In this document: piece by piece, positions 6,666-13,427 of the stretch
How the letters are laid out: each line of letters opens with the position of its first letter
Numbering within the stretch: the first letter of the stretch is position 1
Assembly (NCBI RefSeq): GCF_934754915.1
Contig: NZ_CAKVKB010000092.1
Location: 1 to 13,427 of the forward strand
Length of the DNA stretch: 13,427 nt
DNA from: an uncultured Clostridium sp.
GTDB taxonomy: Bacteria > Bacillota > Clostridia > Clostridiales > Clostridiaceae
Direction: 5' to 3'
Notes under the pieces: generated by a model
Seen by the model: the letters and a program-made list of their open reading frames with translations, nothing else
What the model was told of the DNA's origin: nothing
Databases searched by the model: none
Made by a program: the position numbers and the translations under genes

Positions 6666-8063
6666 ATGATAATTGATAAACGAAAAAGAAAACTAATATT
6701 TTTTAATATATTGGTTACATGTATTGCTACATCAATGCTTGCCACATCGCTTACAACATCATTACCACCTATTTTGAAAGATTTTAATATAAGTGCAACT
6801 ATGGGGCAGTGGCTTACAAGTGGATATTCACTTGCAATGGGAATAATGATGCCTGCTACTGCATTTTTTATAAGAAGATTTAAAACAAAAAAATTATATT
6901 TATCAGCAATTGGGTGTTTTATGTTTGGATTGATTATTGCTATTTTTTCAACAAATTTTATGACTCTAATGGCTGCAAGGATTTTTCAGGCAGCTGGAAA
7001 TGGAATTTTAACATCTATGGCGCAAGTAATTATTCTTAGTATATATCCAAAAGAAGAATCAGGTTCTGTTATGGGACTATATGGGCTTTCTGTAGGAGCA
7101 GCTCCTGTTATAGCACCGACAATTGCAGGAATTATTGTAGATCATATTGGATGGAGAATGATATTTGCAGTTGCATTGATTATAATGGCATTTTCATTTC
7201 TATTGGCAGTTTATATTTTCGATGATGTTCTTGATACTGTAAAACAAAAATTTGATGTGATATCATTTGTGTTAAGTGCTTTTGCATATACTGGTATTAT
7301 ATTAGGAATAGGGAATATAGGAAATTATTCTGTTTTTAGTGTGAATATTTTAATACCTGTTTTGTTAGGAATTTCAACAATGATTATGTTTGTATATAGA
7401 CAATTACATATGGATTTACCTTTTCTTGAATTAAGAATATTAAAGAATAAAGAATATATGCTTAGTGTAATAGGAAGCATGTTGTTATATCTTGTAATGA
7501 TGGGATCTTCTATTATAATACCTTTATATGTACAAACTATTAAAGGTATGTCGGCAACAATATCTGGAATAGTAACTCTTCCAGGGTCTCTTTTAATGGC
7601 TATAGTAAGTCCTTTTGCTGGAAAGATATATGATAAAATTGGAATGAAAAAATTATTTATATCAGGTGCAATATTCATGCTTATAAGTAATATTGGTATG
7701 GTATTTATATCATTAAACATGTCTATAATAATCGTTGCAATTTTAAATGCAATAAGATGTATTTCTATAGGATGCTTGATGATGCCATTGGTAACTTGGG
7801 GACTTAGTGGAATTAAAATTCAAGATACGGCTTATGGAACAGCAATTCTTACATCACTTAGAACAATAGCTGGGGCAATAGGTTCTTCAGTTTTTGTTGC
7901 AATAATGACAATTGTTGCAGAACACTCTGTTGAAAATTTTGGTGTAAATGCACAGATTCATGGGTTGAATGTGACTTTTCTGGTAATGTCATGTATTACA
8001 GTTATTTTGTTATGTATACCTATATTTTGCATTAAGAAATCAGAAATAAAAGAAGAGATGTGA
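6666..8063 (+). CDS. MFS multidrug exporter, DHA2 (EmrB/QacA) type
   Basis: The frame is open from a TTG at 6636. ATG 6654 abuts AAGGGA (6648-6653), the only ribosome-binding-like site, so ATG 6666 (12-base spacing) is my preferred start, giving 465 residues; the exact start is uncertain. The protein is almost entirely hydrophobic with about 14 membrane segments, the number typical of DHA2 proton-driven drug exporters. Seen motifs: LTSGYSLAMGIMMPATAFF, an RRF-type loop between TM2 and TM3, and a motif C-like stretch (GLYGLSVGAAPVIAPTIAG, then GWRMIF) characteristic of antiporters. It should sit in the cytoplasmic membrane and export amphipathic or toxic compounds; the substrate cannot be read from sequence. 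Its divergent TetR neighbour is the likely repressor, and a strong hairpin terminates the transcript. Confidence 0.93.
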   Translation: MIIDKRKRKLIFFNILVTCIATSMLATSLTTSLPPILKDFNISATMGQWLTSGYSLAMGIMMPATAFFIRRFKTKKLYLSAIGCFMFGLIIAIFSTNFMTLMAARIFQAAGNGILTSMAQVIILSIYPKEESGSVMGLYGLSVGAAPVIAPTIAGIIVDHIGWRMIFAVALIIMAFSFLLAVYIFDDVLDTVKQKFDVISFVLSAFAYTGIILGIGNIGNYSVFSVNILIPVLLGISTMIMFVYRQLHMDLPFLELRILKNKEYMLSVIGSMLLYLVMMGSSIIIPLYVQTIKGMSATISGIVTLPGSLLMAIVSPFAGKIYDKIGMKKLFISGAIFMLISNIGMVFISLNMSIIIVAILNAIRCISIGCLMMPLVTWGLSGIKIQDTAYGTAILTSLRTIAGAIGSSVFVAIMTIVAEHSVENFGVNAQIHGLNVTFLVMSCITVILLCIPIFCIKKSEIKEEM

Positions 8064-8100
8064 GTGAAATGTTAATATAATAATCATATTTTCAGCTTTA

Positions 8101-8155
8101 TTATGCTAAAGTATTTCTTTAGAAATTTGAGAAATGCTTTAGCATAAAATTTTTT
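8101..8155 (+). terminator. Terminator of the MFS exporter gene
   Basis: A 17-bp stem (8101-8117 with 8131-8147, one G-U pair, core TTATGCTAAAG/CTTTAGCATAA) has a 13-base loop and is followed by TTTTTT at 8150-8155. It lies between the convergent exporter and flavin-type genes. The left flank is not A-rich, so it probably acts mainly on the plus strand. Confidence 0.85.
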
Positions 8156-8172
8156 GTGAGAATTTATGTTTT

Positions 8173-8559
8173 TTATATTTCTTTTTTATTATCTTCATTA
8201 GGTGTAGTGACAATTATTTTTTGAGGAGTTATAATCAAAGCACCTTTTGCAGTAGCTTTGCCATTAAACATGTTTTCAACCATTTCTTTAAATGTATCAA
8301 CAATGTCACCTTCTGTTATATATTTTGCAGTACCTTTAATTTGATACCCCTCCATAGTTTTCTCATCACAAACTGAAACTGCAATTTTTCCATTAGTTTC
8401 AATATTAGTTAAAGTGGTTTTTAAGAATACATCTCCTACAATTAATTTACCATCTTCAGTAATGTCTTTAAATGCAACTGGAATAGCATTTGGTTCATTA
8501 GAATAAGTTGCTAAATACCATACATTTTCTTTTAAGATTTTAATTACATTTTTGTTCAT
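8173..8559 (-). CDS. Pyridoxamine 5'-phosphate oxidase-like (FMN-binding split barrel) protein
   Basis: The frame extends to an ATG at 8577, but GGAGGT (8575-8570 on the minus strand) lies inside that extension, 10 bases before ATG 8559. The real product is therefore 128 residues starting MNKNVIKILKENVWYLAT. The sequence follows the small single-domain PNPOx-like family: NAIPVAFKDITEDGKLIVGDVF, TLTNIETNGKIAVSVCD, then the YQIKGTAKYI strand. Members bind FMN or F420-type cofactors as dimers and are mostly uncharacterised; many are linked to redox or nitro-compound chemistry. It is divergent from the second, damaged hxlR gene with about 230 bases between them, a common pairing suggesting regulation by an HxlR protein. 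Substrate unknown. Confidence 0.88.
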   Translation of the reverse strand: MNKNVIKILKENVWYLATYSNEPNAIPVAFKDITEDGKLIVGDVFLKTTLTNIETNGKIAVSVCDEKTMEGYQIKGTAKYITEGDIVDTFKEMVENMFNGKATAKGALIITPQKIIVTTPNEDNKKEI

Positions 8560-8592
8560 ATCTATACTTACCTCCATTAATTTGATGTATTA

Positions 8593-8621
8593 ATAATATA
8601 AAAATTACTTATACATGTTAA
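8593..8621 (-). promoter_or_regulatory. Promoter of the PNPOx-like gene
   Basis: On the minus strand TTAACA (8621-8616) and TATTAT (8598-8593) are separated by 17 bases, about 35 bases upstream of the start codon at 8559. Confidence 0.5.
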
Positions 8622-8655
8622 GATATAAAGAAATTTATAAGCTGCTAATAAATTT

Positions 8656-8688
8656 AATAGTAACTTGTAACTAGATAGTAGCTACTGT
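8656..8688. repeat. 33-bp dispersed repeat, copy 1, in the hxlR pseudogene promoter
   Basis: This element matches 10625-10657 at 30 of 33 positions. It begins with the exact 16-mer AATAGTAACTTGTAAC and contains ATAGTA and CTACTGT. It holds the -35 and spacer of the promoter at 8665-8693 and a perfect palindrome AGTAGCTACT (8677-8686) in that spacer, which would suit an operator. Confidence 0.85.
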
Positions 8689-8693
8689 ATAAT
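8665..8693 (+). promoter_or_regulatory. Promoter of the second hxlR (pseudo)gene with operator-like spacer
   Basis: TTGTAA (8665-8670) and TATAAT (8688-8693) are separated by exactly 17 bases. The spacer holds the palindrome AGTAGCTACT, so a bound repressor would block RNA polymerase directly. The leader to ATG 8793 is about 90 bases. Confidence 0.7.
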
Positions 8694-8792
8694 TACCAAT
8701 AAATATAGGAGTTGAATTACAGTTAATTTATTTTTTGCCATATAATAATGGTTTGGAGTTGGCTGATGTGAATTCAATATTATTGGAGGGGT

Positions 8793-9170
8793 ATGTATCA
8801 AAGGAAGATAGAAAAAGATATTAGATGTCCATTAGAATAGGGATTAGAGATATTTGGAGGACGATGGAATTCGAGAATAATATGTGTATTGTCTTCAAAA
8901 GGAGTACTTCGTTATAGTGAGCTTCGAAAAGAAATGGGTAATATTACAGATGCAGTACTTGCTTCTACTTTAAAGATATTAATTAAAAATAATCTGGTTT
9001 TAAGAAGATCATATGATGAAATACCACCTAGAGTAGAATATTGCTTAACTGAAAAAGGTCAATCTGTTATTCCTATTTTGCAGAGTATATGCAGATGGGC
9101 AGGAATTTTTTATAAAGATGATAATGAAAATACAATGGTTCAATGTCAGAAATGTGATTATCATCGATAA
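8793..9170 (+). pseudogene. HxlR-family regulator interrupted by an in-frame TAG
   Basis: Translation from ATG 8793, just after GGAGGGG (8785-8791), reads MYQRKIEKDIRCPLE and then meets TAG at 8838-8840. The same frame continues GLEIFGGRWNSRIICVL and runs as a complete HxlR domain to the stop at 9170 (125 codons in total). Relatives typically have CPLEYGLEI here, so the TAG replaces what is likely a Tyr codon by one base change. Downstream features are intact: the Cys12 motif before the stop, the helix-turn-helix (MGNITDAVLASTLKILIKNN), the wing (RVEYCLTEKG), and a C-terminal CQKC pair. Restart at a later TTG or ATG would drop the first helix. It lies between the PNPOx-like gene and the MATE exporter and was probably their regulator. 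Confidence 0.85.
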
Positions 9171-9192
9171 AGATATGAAGAAGGATATTAAA

Positions 9193-9234
9193 ATGATTAA
9201 ATATAATAAAGAAAAACAATTTACTCTTATTTAG
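9193..9234 (+). other. 13-codon reading frame with a good ribosome binding site; possible gene stump
   Basis: AAGAAGGA (9178-9185) lies seven bases before ATG 9193, which encodes MIKYNKEKQFTLI and then TAG. The start resembles the N-terminus of some clostridial GNAT acetyltransferases (MI.Y...K.FT), but this is recollection of pattern, not a search. It may be a remnant left by a deletion or a short leader peptide in front of the MATE gene. Confidence 0.25.
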
Positions 9235-9279
9235 TAAGAAAATTATAGAAAAATTGAAAAGAGAGCAGAGATGTAAAAG

Positions 9280-10629
9280 ATGAAGAAAGAAACATTAAAA
9301 ATTGATTTATTAAATGGGAATATAAATAAAGGATTACTTTTATTTGCACTGCCTATGATTTTAGGAAATCTGCTTCAGCAATTGTATAATATTGCAGATA
9401 CAGTTATAGTTGGAAAGTTTGTTGGCGCAGATTCACTAGCAGCGGTTGGTTCAGCGTATTCATTAATGACATTTATTACATCAGTTATAATAGGACTTTG
9501 TATGGGAAGTGGTTCTGTTTTTTCATATTATATGGGAAGAAGAGAAAATCAGAAATTAAAAGAATGTACACAGACTGCATTTGCATTAATAGGTGTGATA
9601 TCTGTTTTTATTTGGATTATTGTACAGATATTTATTAATCCTATTTTGAGAATACTTCAGATTCCTAATGAAATTTATGATTTGATGTATCAATATACAT
9701 CTATAGTATTTTTAGGTATCATATTCATTTTTTTATATAATTATTGTGCATTTGCACTGCGTGCAGTAGGAAATTCAGTAGTTCCACTTTATTTTTTAGG
9801 AGCAACATCTGTACTTAATATTGGACTTGATTTGATTTTTGTTTTGATTTTTAAATGGGAGTTGAGAGGTGCAGCAATAGCAACTGTTATATCACAAGCT
9901 ATATCAGGAATAGGTCTTTGTATTTATACATGGATAAAAGAATCTCAATTTCGTTTTTCAATAAAAGGATTTTTATCTGGAAATAAACCATATAAAGAAA
10001 TACTGAATCTTTCTATTACATCTTCAGTTCAACAGTCAGTTATGAATTTTGGAATTCTTATGGTTCAGGGACTAGTAAATAGTTTTGGAACAGATGTAAT
10101 GACAGCATTTGCCGCAGGTGTTAAAGTTGATACATTTGCATATATGCCCGCACAGGAATTTGGAAATGCTTATTCAATTTATGTATCTCAAAATTATGGC
10201 GCAGGACAAAACGACAGAATAAAAAAAGGAACAAAAACAGCTATGAGGACTTCAGCAATTTTTTGTTCTATTATCTCAATTATTGTATGTGTATGTGCAA
10301 ATCAACTCATGAAGGTATTTGTTAATGCAGAAGAAGGAATGATTATAAAAATAGGTGTTACATATTTAAGAATTGAAGGTATATTTTATGTGTTGATTGG
10401 AATATTATTTTTGCTTTATGGATATTTCAGAGGAATAAATAAACCATCAGTATCACTTCTGCTTACTATTATTTCACTTGGGACAAGAGTGATATTGGCA
10501 TATATACTTTCTTCAATACCTTTCATTAATGTGAATGGAATATGGTGTTCAATACCAATAGGATGGTTTTTAGCTGATCTTATAGGTATATGTATTATAA
10601 AAAGATTGGCGATTAATAAAAATCAATAG
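9280..10629 (+). CDS. MATE-family multidrug efflux transporter
   Basis: The 449-residue protein has about 12 hydrophobic segments and the MATE signature near the N-terminus: GLLLFALPMILGNLLQQLYN, ADTVIVGKFVGADSLAAVG, then SVIIGLCMGSGSVFSYYMGR. The second half repeats the pattern (VQQSVMNFGILMVQGLVNSFG, TAFAAGVKVD), as expected for the two six-helix bundles of MATE transporters. These export drugs and cationic compounds with Na+ or H+ entry. ATG 9280 is the only sensible start by homology, although its ribosome binding site is weak (GAGAG/GCAGAG at 9261-9270). It follows the broken hxlR gene on the same strand and probably shares its promoter. Its TAG stop lies inside copy 2 of the 33-bp repeat. 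No terminator follows directly. Confidence 0.95.
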   Translation: MKKETLKIDLLNGNINKGLLLFALPMILGNLLQQLYNIADTVIVGKFVGADSLAAVGSAYSLMTFITSVIIGLCMGSGSVFSYYMGRRENQKLKECTQTAFALIGVISVFIWIIVQIFINPILRILQIPNEIYDLMYQYTSIVFLGIIFIFLYNYCAFALRAVGNSVVPLYFLGATSVLNIGLDLIFVLIFKWELRGAAIATVISQAISGIGLCIYTWIKESQFRFSIKGFLSGNKPYKEILNLSITSSVQQSVMNFGILMVQGLVNSFGTDVMTAFAAGVKVDTFAYMPAQEFGNAYSIYVSQNYGAGQNDRIKKGTKTAMRTSAIFCSIISIIVCVCANQLMKVFVNAEEGMIIKIGVTYLRIEGIFYVLIGILFLLYGYFRGINKPSVSLLLTIISLGTRVILAYILSSIPFINVNGIWCSIPIGWFLADLIGICIIKRLAINKNQ

Positions 10630-10657
10630 TAACTTGTAACGACATAGTATCTACTGT
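10625..10657. repeat. 33-bp dispersed repeat, copy 2, at the MATE stop codon
   Basis: It matches 8656-8688 at 30 of 33 positions, including the first 16 bases exactly. Here the -10 is lost (TTCAAG instead of TATAAT) and the central palindrome is broken (AGTATCTACT), so it looks like a decayed promoter/operator. Its right end abuts the CPBP-like fragment. Confidence 0.85.
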
Positions 10658-10816
10658 TCAAGTAATTTTAAAGAATATTCATATGTATTAAATTCAAAAT
10701 CTTTTATGATTACAGGAGGAGATTTTAGAATAGAATCATCAATTATTTCTGTTATAGGATATATTTTAGTCAGTGTATTTGCTTATTGGAATTTAAAAAG
10801 AAATAATGTTATTTAA
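10658..10816 (+). pseudogene. C-terminal fragment resembling a CPBP-family intramembrane protease
   Basis: The frame ending in TAA at 10814-10816 reads NFKEYSYVLNSKSF, then MITGGDFRIESSIIS, then a hydrophobic helix VIGYILVSVFAYW, and ends LKRNNVI. The GGDF..E.SIIS motif followed by one last membrane helix is how many CPBP (CAAX protease/bacteriocin-processing) proteins of clostridia end. The conserved EE..R and H motifs of the active site are absent because everything upstream is missing. In the same frame a stop lies at 10637-10639, and the bases before about 10658 belong to the 33-bp repeat. I read it as the remains of a deleted gene. The family call is by pattern recognition only. Confidence 0.5.
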
Positions 10817-10936
10817 GTAAGTTTTTTATAAAATAAAAATAAATTCGATGCAACACTTTCTTGATCTTAGTTGTATTTATAGTGAAAGCAGTTGATGGCC
10901 AGAACTGAGAATAAATATGAGTAAGGAGAGAAAAAT

Positions 10937-12091
10937 ATGAAAAAGATAATAGCTACTTTATTAGGAATTTTAACTACAGCAGGTTTAACACATCAAGCTT
11001 TTGCAATTGATGTAACATCTAGTGAGGATGTTTCTTCTTCAAATCCGATTTTGATAAGTTCTAATATGTCAGGAAAAGAAGATTCAAATAAAAAAGAAGA
11101 AAAAAATAGTATAGTCATTATAAATGGAAAAGAAATTCCTATAAAAAGTTCAGAGATAAAAATAATAAATAAACATATTATGATTCCATTAGAATCTACA
11201 GCAGAAGGTTTAGGATTTAAAATTACACAAGGAAAAGATGGTGTGGAAATTGAAAATGATGAAATTAGAAGTATAATTTCAATTGGACATGATTCATATT
11301 TTTACACAAGCAGTAAGTATATTGGAATGAGTGCACCACAATCATTAGGTATTACTCCAATGATATTGGATAATGAAATATATGTTCCTATCCAATTTTA
11401 TAACGTATTATTTAATGATACAAAAGCAGTAGGCAGTTTTAAATGTTTCACAGATGATGGTAAGCAAATATATGTTTTAAATGGTTTGATTGCAACAGGA
11501 TGGAATAAGATAAATAATCAATGGTATTATATGGCTGAAGATGGTGAGATAAAAACAGGATGGATAAAGGATAAAGATAATTGGTATTTTCTCTATGACA
11601 ATGGAGTTATGGCATCAGATACAATTACTCCTGATGGATATAAAGTTGATATTTCAGGAAAGTGGGATTTTGGACAAGATGTTATATTTCAGATTCCAAA
11701 TCCTATAGTAGAATATAAAACTTTAGAAGAAGCTGAAAGTGCTGTTAAATTTAAAGGTGAAGTACCTTCTTATATTCCTTCCGATTATACTATTGATTAC
11801 ATAAGTGTAATTTCAAATAAATTATTACAGATTTCATATAATAAAAATGCTGATAAAGAAATTCTTTTAAGAATGGAAAAGGCAGATTCATATACTGATA
11901 TAAGTGGAGATTACAATATATATGAGAAAGAAAGAGTAATTAAGTGTAACAATTTAGAAGTAAATGTTAAAGGAAATAATGAACTTATTTTTGTAGCTGG
12001 CTGGATAAAAGATGGAATAGTATATTCTATAAGTATTTCTGATGGAATTGATAGAAATGAGTTATTAAAAGTTATAGAAAGTATTAAATAG
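10937..12091 (+). CDS. Secreted wall-binding protein: copper-amine-oxidase-like domain, two wall-binding repeats, DUF4367-like C-terminus
   Basis: The 384-residue protein starts at ATG 10937, eight bases after AAGGAG (10923-10928). Residues 1-23 are a signal peptide ending HQAFA before ID. A Ser/Lys-rich linker is followed at about 58-160 by a copper amine oxidase N-domain-like fold (IVIINGKEIPI, IMIPLESTAEGLGFKI, NEIYVPIQFYNVL), a non-catalytic domain common on clostridial surface proteins. Residues 183-230 hold two wall-binding repeats (GWNKINNQWYYMAEDG, GWIKDKDNWYFLYDNGVM). Residues about 258-384 resemble DUF4367 (EVPSYIPSDYTIDYI, VAGWIKDGIVYSISISDG), a domain often found on regulators of sporulation or envelope sigma factors. 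The protein should be exported and held on the wall; it has no recognisable catalytic residues. A strong terminator follows. Confidence 0.88.
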   Translation: MKKIIATLLGILTTAGLTHQAFAIDVTSSEDVSSSNPILISSNMSGKEDSNKKEEKNSIVIINGKEIPIKSSEIKIINKHIMIPLESTAEGLGFKITQGKDGVEIENDEIRSIISIGHDSYFYTSSKYIGMSAPQSLGITPMILDNEIYVPIQFYNVLFNDTKAVGSFKCFTDDGKQIYVLNGLIATGWNKINNQWYYMAEDGEIKTGWIKDKDNWYFLYDNGVMASDTITPDGYKVDISGKWDFGQDVIFQIPNPIVEYKTLEEAESAVKFKGEVPSYIPSDYTIDYISVISNKLLQISYNKNADKEILLRMEKADSYTDISGDYNIYEKERVIKCNNLEVNVKGNNELIFVAGWIKDGIVYSISISDGIDRNELLKVIESIK

Positions 12092-12211
12092 TAAAAGTTT
12101 ATGATGGGAAGATATTTTAAATACAGAGATGAGTTATTGGAAGTATATATATATTAAATGATAGGTGTATTTGTTAATACTTAATAGAGAGATGGATATA
12201 AAAAGAATAGC

Positions 12212-12254
12212 AATAATGCAGAAGAATAGTTAAAATACTTCTGCATTATTTTTT
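12212..12254 (+). terminator. Terminator after the secreted wall-binding protein gene
   Basis: AATAATGCAGAAG (12212-12224) pairs perfectly with CTTCTGCATTATT (12238-12250), a 13-bp stem followed by a T-run to 12254. The left flank (AAAAAGAA) is A-rich, so it may also stop the convergent lysR transcript. Confidence 0.88.
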
Positions 12255-12297
12255 ATAGAGATAATTTATATAGCAGTATTTGGTTTGTTTTAATTTT

Positions 12298-13184
12298 TTA
12301 TAGTTGAATTGTAGTTGTTTTATAGTATTTTTGAGCAATTTGAATAAATTTTTTTGCACTTTCTCTGTTATCTTCTTTATGTGTGGCCAAAACACATTCA
12401 ATTGGTATATCAAAAGAAACTGGAGTCCAGGCAAATTCATCTAAATGGTTATTGCAAAACCCTGGTACAAGGCATATTCCATTTCCTGCTGCAATATTTG
12501 TCAAAGTTGTCATATGGTCAGCACTATTAAAAGTATTTACATGAACAGAATTAATAATAAATTTCTGTACTTTTTGAAGTTCTGGAGGAGATCCTCCACC
12601 TATCATAATAGTGCGATCTTTTAAATCTTCTGGTGTAATAATTTCAAGTGATGCTAATGGATCTTCCTTTTGTGAAACAAGATATATGTGACTGTCAAAT
12701 AATTTGTGCAAGTTAATCTGAGGAATACATTCCATTTGTGTTTTTAGACCAAATATAATTTGTTCGTTACCACGGAGAAAACTATTAACTCTATTATTTC
12801 CATATATGTATTTAATATTTAATGATGTATGCGGAAATTCATTTTTGAATTGTTTCATAATATGAGGAAGAAAATAAATTGCACTTCGAAGAGGGACAGA
12901 TATAGACAAAGAATCTGTATATTTATTGCTGAAATTTTTCCCTCGTTCAATGGCATTTTTCATGTCATCTTTTATATCAATTAAATCACTGCAGAATTGT
13001 TCTCCAGCAGGTGTTAATTCAGCTCCTTTTGCAGAACGGTAGAATAAGGTAAAGCCTAGTTCTTCTTCTAATGTTTGAATCTGATAGGTTAATGATGGTT
13101 GACTTATGAATAAATTTTCAGATGCTTTTCTAAAATTTAAAGTTCTGATAGTTCTATAGCACAATCAATTTGTTTGAAATTCAT
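12298..13184 (-). pseudogene. LysR-family transcriptional regulator with a one-base frameshift near the start
   Basis: On the minus strand AAAGGAGG (13200-13193) lies eight bases before ATG 13184, an ideal initiation site. This frame reads MNFKQIDCAIELSEL and stops at TAA (13139-13137). From about 13143 the neighbouring frame continues TLNFRKASENLFISQPSL and runs to 12298 without interruption. Adding one A after the GAA at 13145-13143 restores MNFKQIDCAIELSE-TLNFRKA, exactly the LysR N-terminus, giving about 295 residues, the family norm. The rest is intact: helix-turn-helix (ENLFISQPSLTYQIQTLEEELG), linker, and periplasmic-binding-like effector domain (IMIGGGSPPE, ITNIAAGNGICLVPGF-like stretch). 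Starting at TTG 13164 would lose the first helix and has no ribosome binding site. Target genes are unknown. Confidence 0.85.
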
Positions 13185-13238
13185 AAAAATATCCTCCTTT
13201 TATTAAAGCAATAAAAAAATTGAATCATATATAAGAAT

Positions 13239-13259
13239 ATTCGATTGGATAATTTGAAT
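13239..13259. promoter_or_regulatory. Possible LysR-type binding site upstream of lysR
   Basis: ATTCGA (13239-13244) and TTGAAT (13254-13259) form an inverted repeat with one G-T position and a nine-base spacer. It lies 55-75 bases upstream of the lysR start, where autoregulatory sites usually occur. Support is weak in AT-rich DNA. Confidence 0.3.
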
Positions 13260-13377
13260 GCTGTATATTAAAATTATAAATATAGAGTATAGGAATTAGC
13301 AAGTATGAGTTTTTTAATGGAGGCTTTTAACAGTTAAAAATAATCTATATAAATCTATAAAAATATATTTGTATTTA

Positions 13378-13386
13378 TGATATAAT
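13378..13386 (+). promoter_or_regulatory. Extended -10 promoter of the gene at the right edge
   Basis: TGATATAAT matches the extended -10 consensus TGnTATAAT and lies 19 bases upstream of the GTG start at 13406, so the leader would be short. Confidence 0.55.
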
Positions 13387-13405
13387 CTTATTGAGGTGAT
13401 AAGTT

Positions 13406-13427
13406 GTGAAATATTACTCAATAGGAG
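13406..13427 (+). CDS. First codons of a gene cut by the window edge; possibly MerR-type
   Basis: GAGGTGA (13393-13399) is six bases before GTG 13406, which encodes MKYYSIG and continues past the window. The start (YYSIGE-type) is how many MerR-family regulators and IS607-type serine recombinases begin. Only seven residues are visible, so the family is a guess; that a gene starts here is better supported, by the ribosome binding site and the extended -10 promoter. Confidence 0.45.

Noticed and set aside
7325..7720. Minus-strand open frame inside the MFS exporter gene
   Set aside because: Antisense shadow of membrane-helix codons; no ribosome binding site.
8838..8840. Stop-codon recoding (readthrough or special amino acid) in the second hxlR
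   Set aside because: No adjacent recoding element or hairpin is seen, and TAG recoding is not expected for this family; a point mutation is simpler.
12101..12157. 18-residue open frame after the secreted wall protein
   Set aside because: No ribosome binding site and no recognisable similarity; likely chance.
12246..12440. Minus-strand 64-codon frame at the 3' end of lysR
   Set aside because: It overlaps the lysR coding sequence in another frame and has no ribosome binding site.
13137..13150. Programmed frameshift in lysR
   Set aside because: There is no slippery heptamer or stimulating structure at the shift, and the family is not known to use one.

Overview
The window is very AT-rich, uses Gram-positive ribosome binding sites of the AGGAGG type, and encodes surface proteins with clostridial choline-binding-type repeats (GW...WYYF..DG.M). 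These point to a low-GC Firmicute, most likely Clostridium sensu stricto. The genus is an inference from composition and protein style.

Left part (1-4673): the 3' end of a repeat-carrying wall-binding protein and its terminator are followed by an apparent three-gene operon. It encodes a membrane-anchored surface protein with wall-binding repeats and a highly charged tail, an OmpR-type response regulator, and a sensor histidine kinase. No terminator separates the three, so the surface protein may be tied to the signalling pair.

Middle part (4674-10629): this is a run of regulator-plus-effector modules of the kind used against electrophiles, drugs or redox stress. They are an HxlR regulator with an isochorismatase-like hydrolase, a TetR regulator divergent from a 14-TM-type MFS exporter, and a flavin-split-barrel protein divergent from a second HxlR regulator followed by a MATE exporter. 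The intergenic regions hold well-formed promoters, inverted repeats that could be operators, and strong hairpin terminators.

Right part (10630-13427): a degraded fragment resembling the C-terminus of a CPBP membrane protease, a secreted protein joining a copper-amine-oxidase-like domain, wall-binding repeats and a DUF4367-like domain, a LysR regulator on the minus strand, and the first codons of what may be a MerR-type protein at the edge.

The most striking theme is decay. The second HxlR gene has an in-frame TAG at codon 16. The LysR gene has a one-base frameshift after codon 14, downstream of a perfect ribosome binding site. The isochorismatase-like gene lacks its first strand and catalytic Asp. 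The CPBP-like gene survives only as a C-terminal fragment, and a 13-codon reading frame may be the stump of another gene. A 33-bp element (30/33 identical) occurs twice, once as the promoter of the broken hxlR and once at the stop codon of the MATE gene, where it abuts the CPBP-like fragment. No CRISPR array, tRNA, rRNA or complete insertion sequence was seen.
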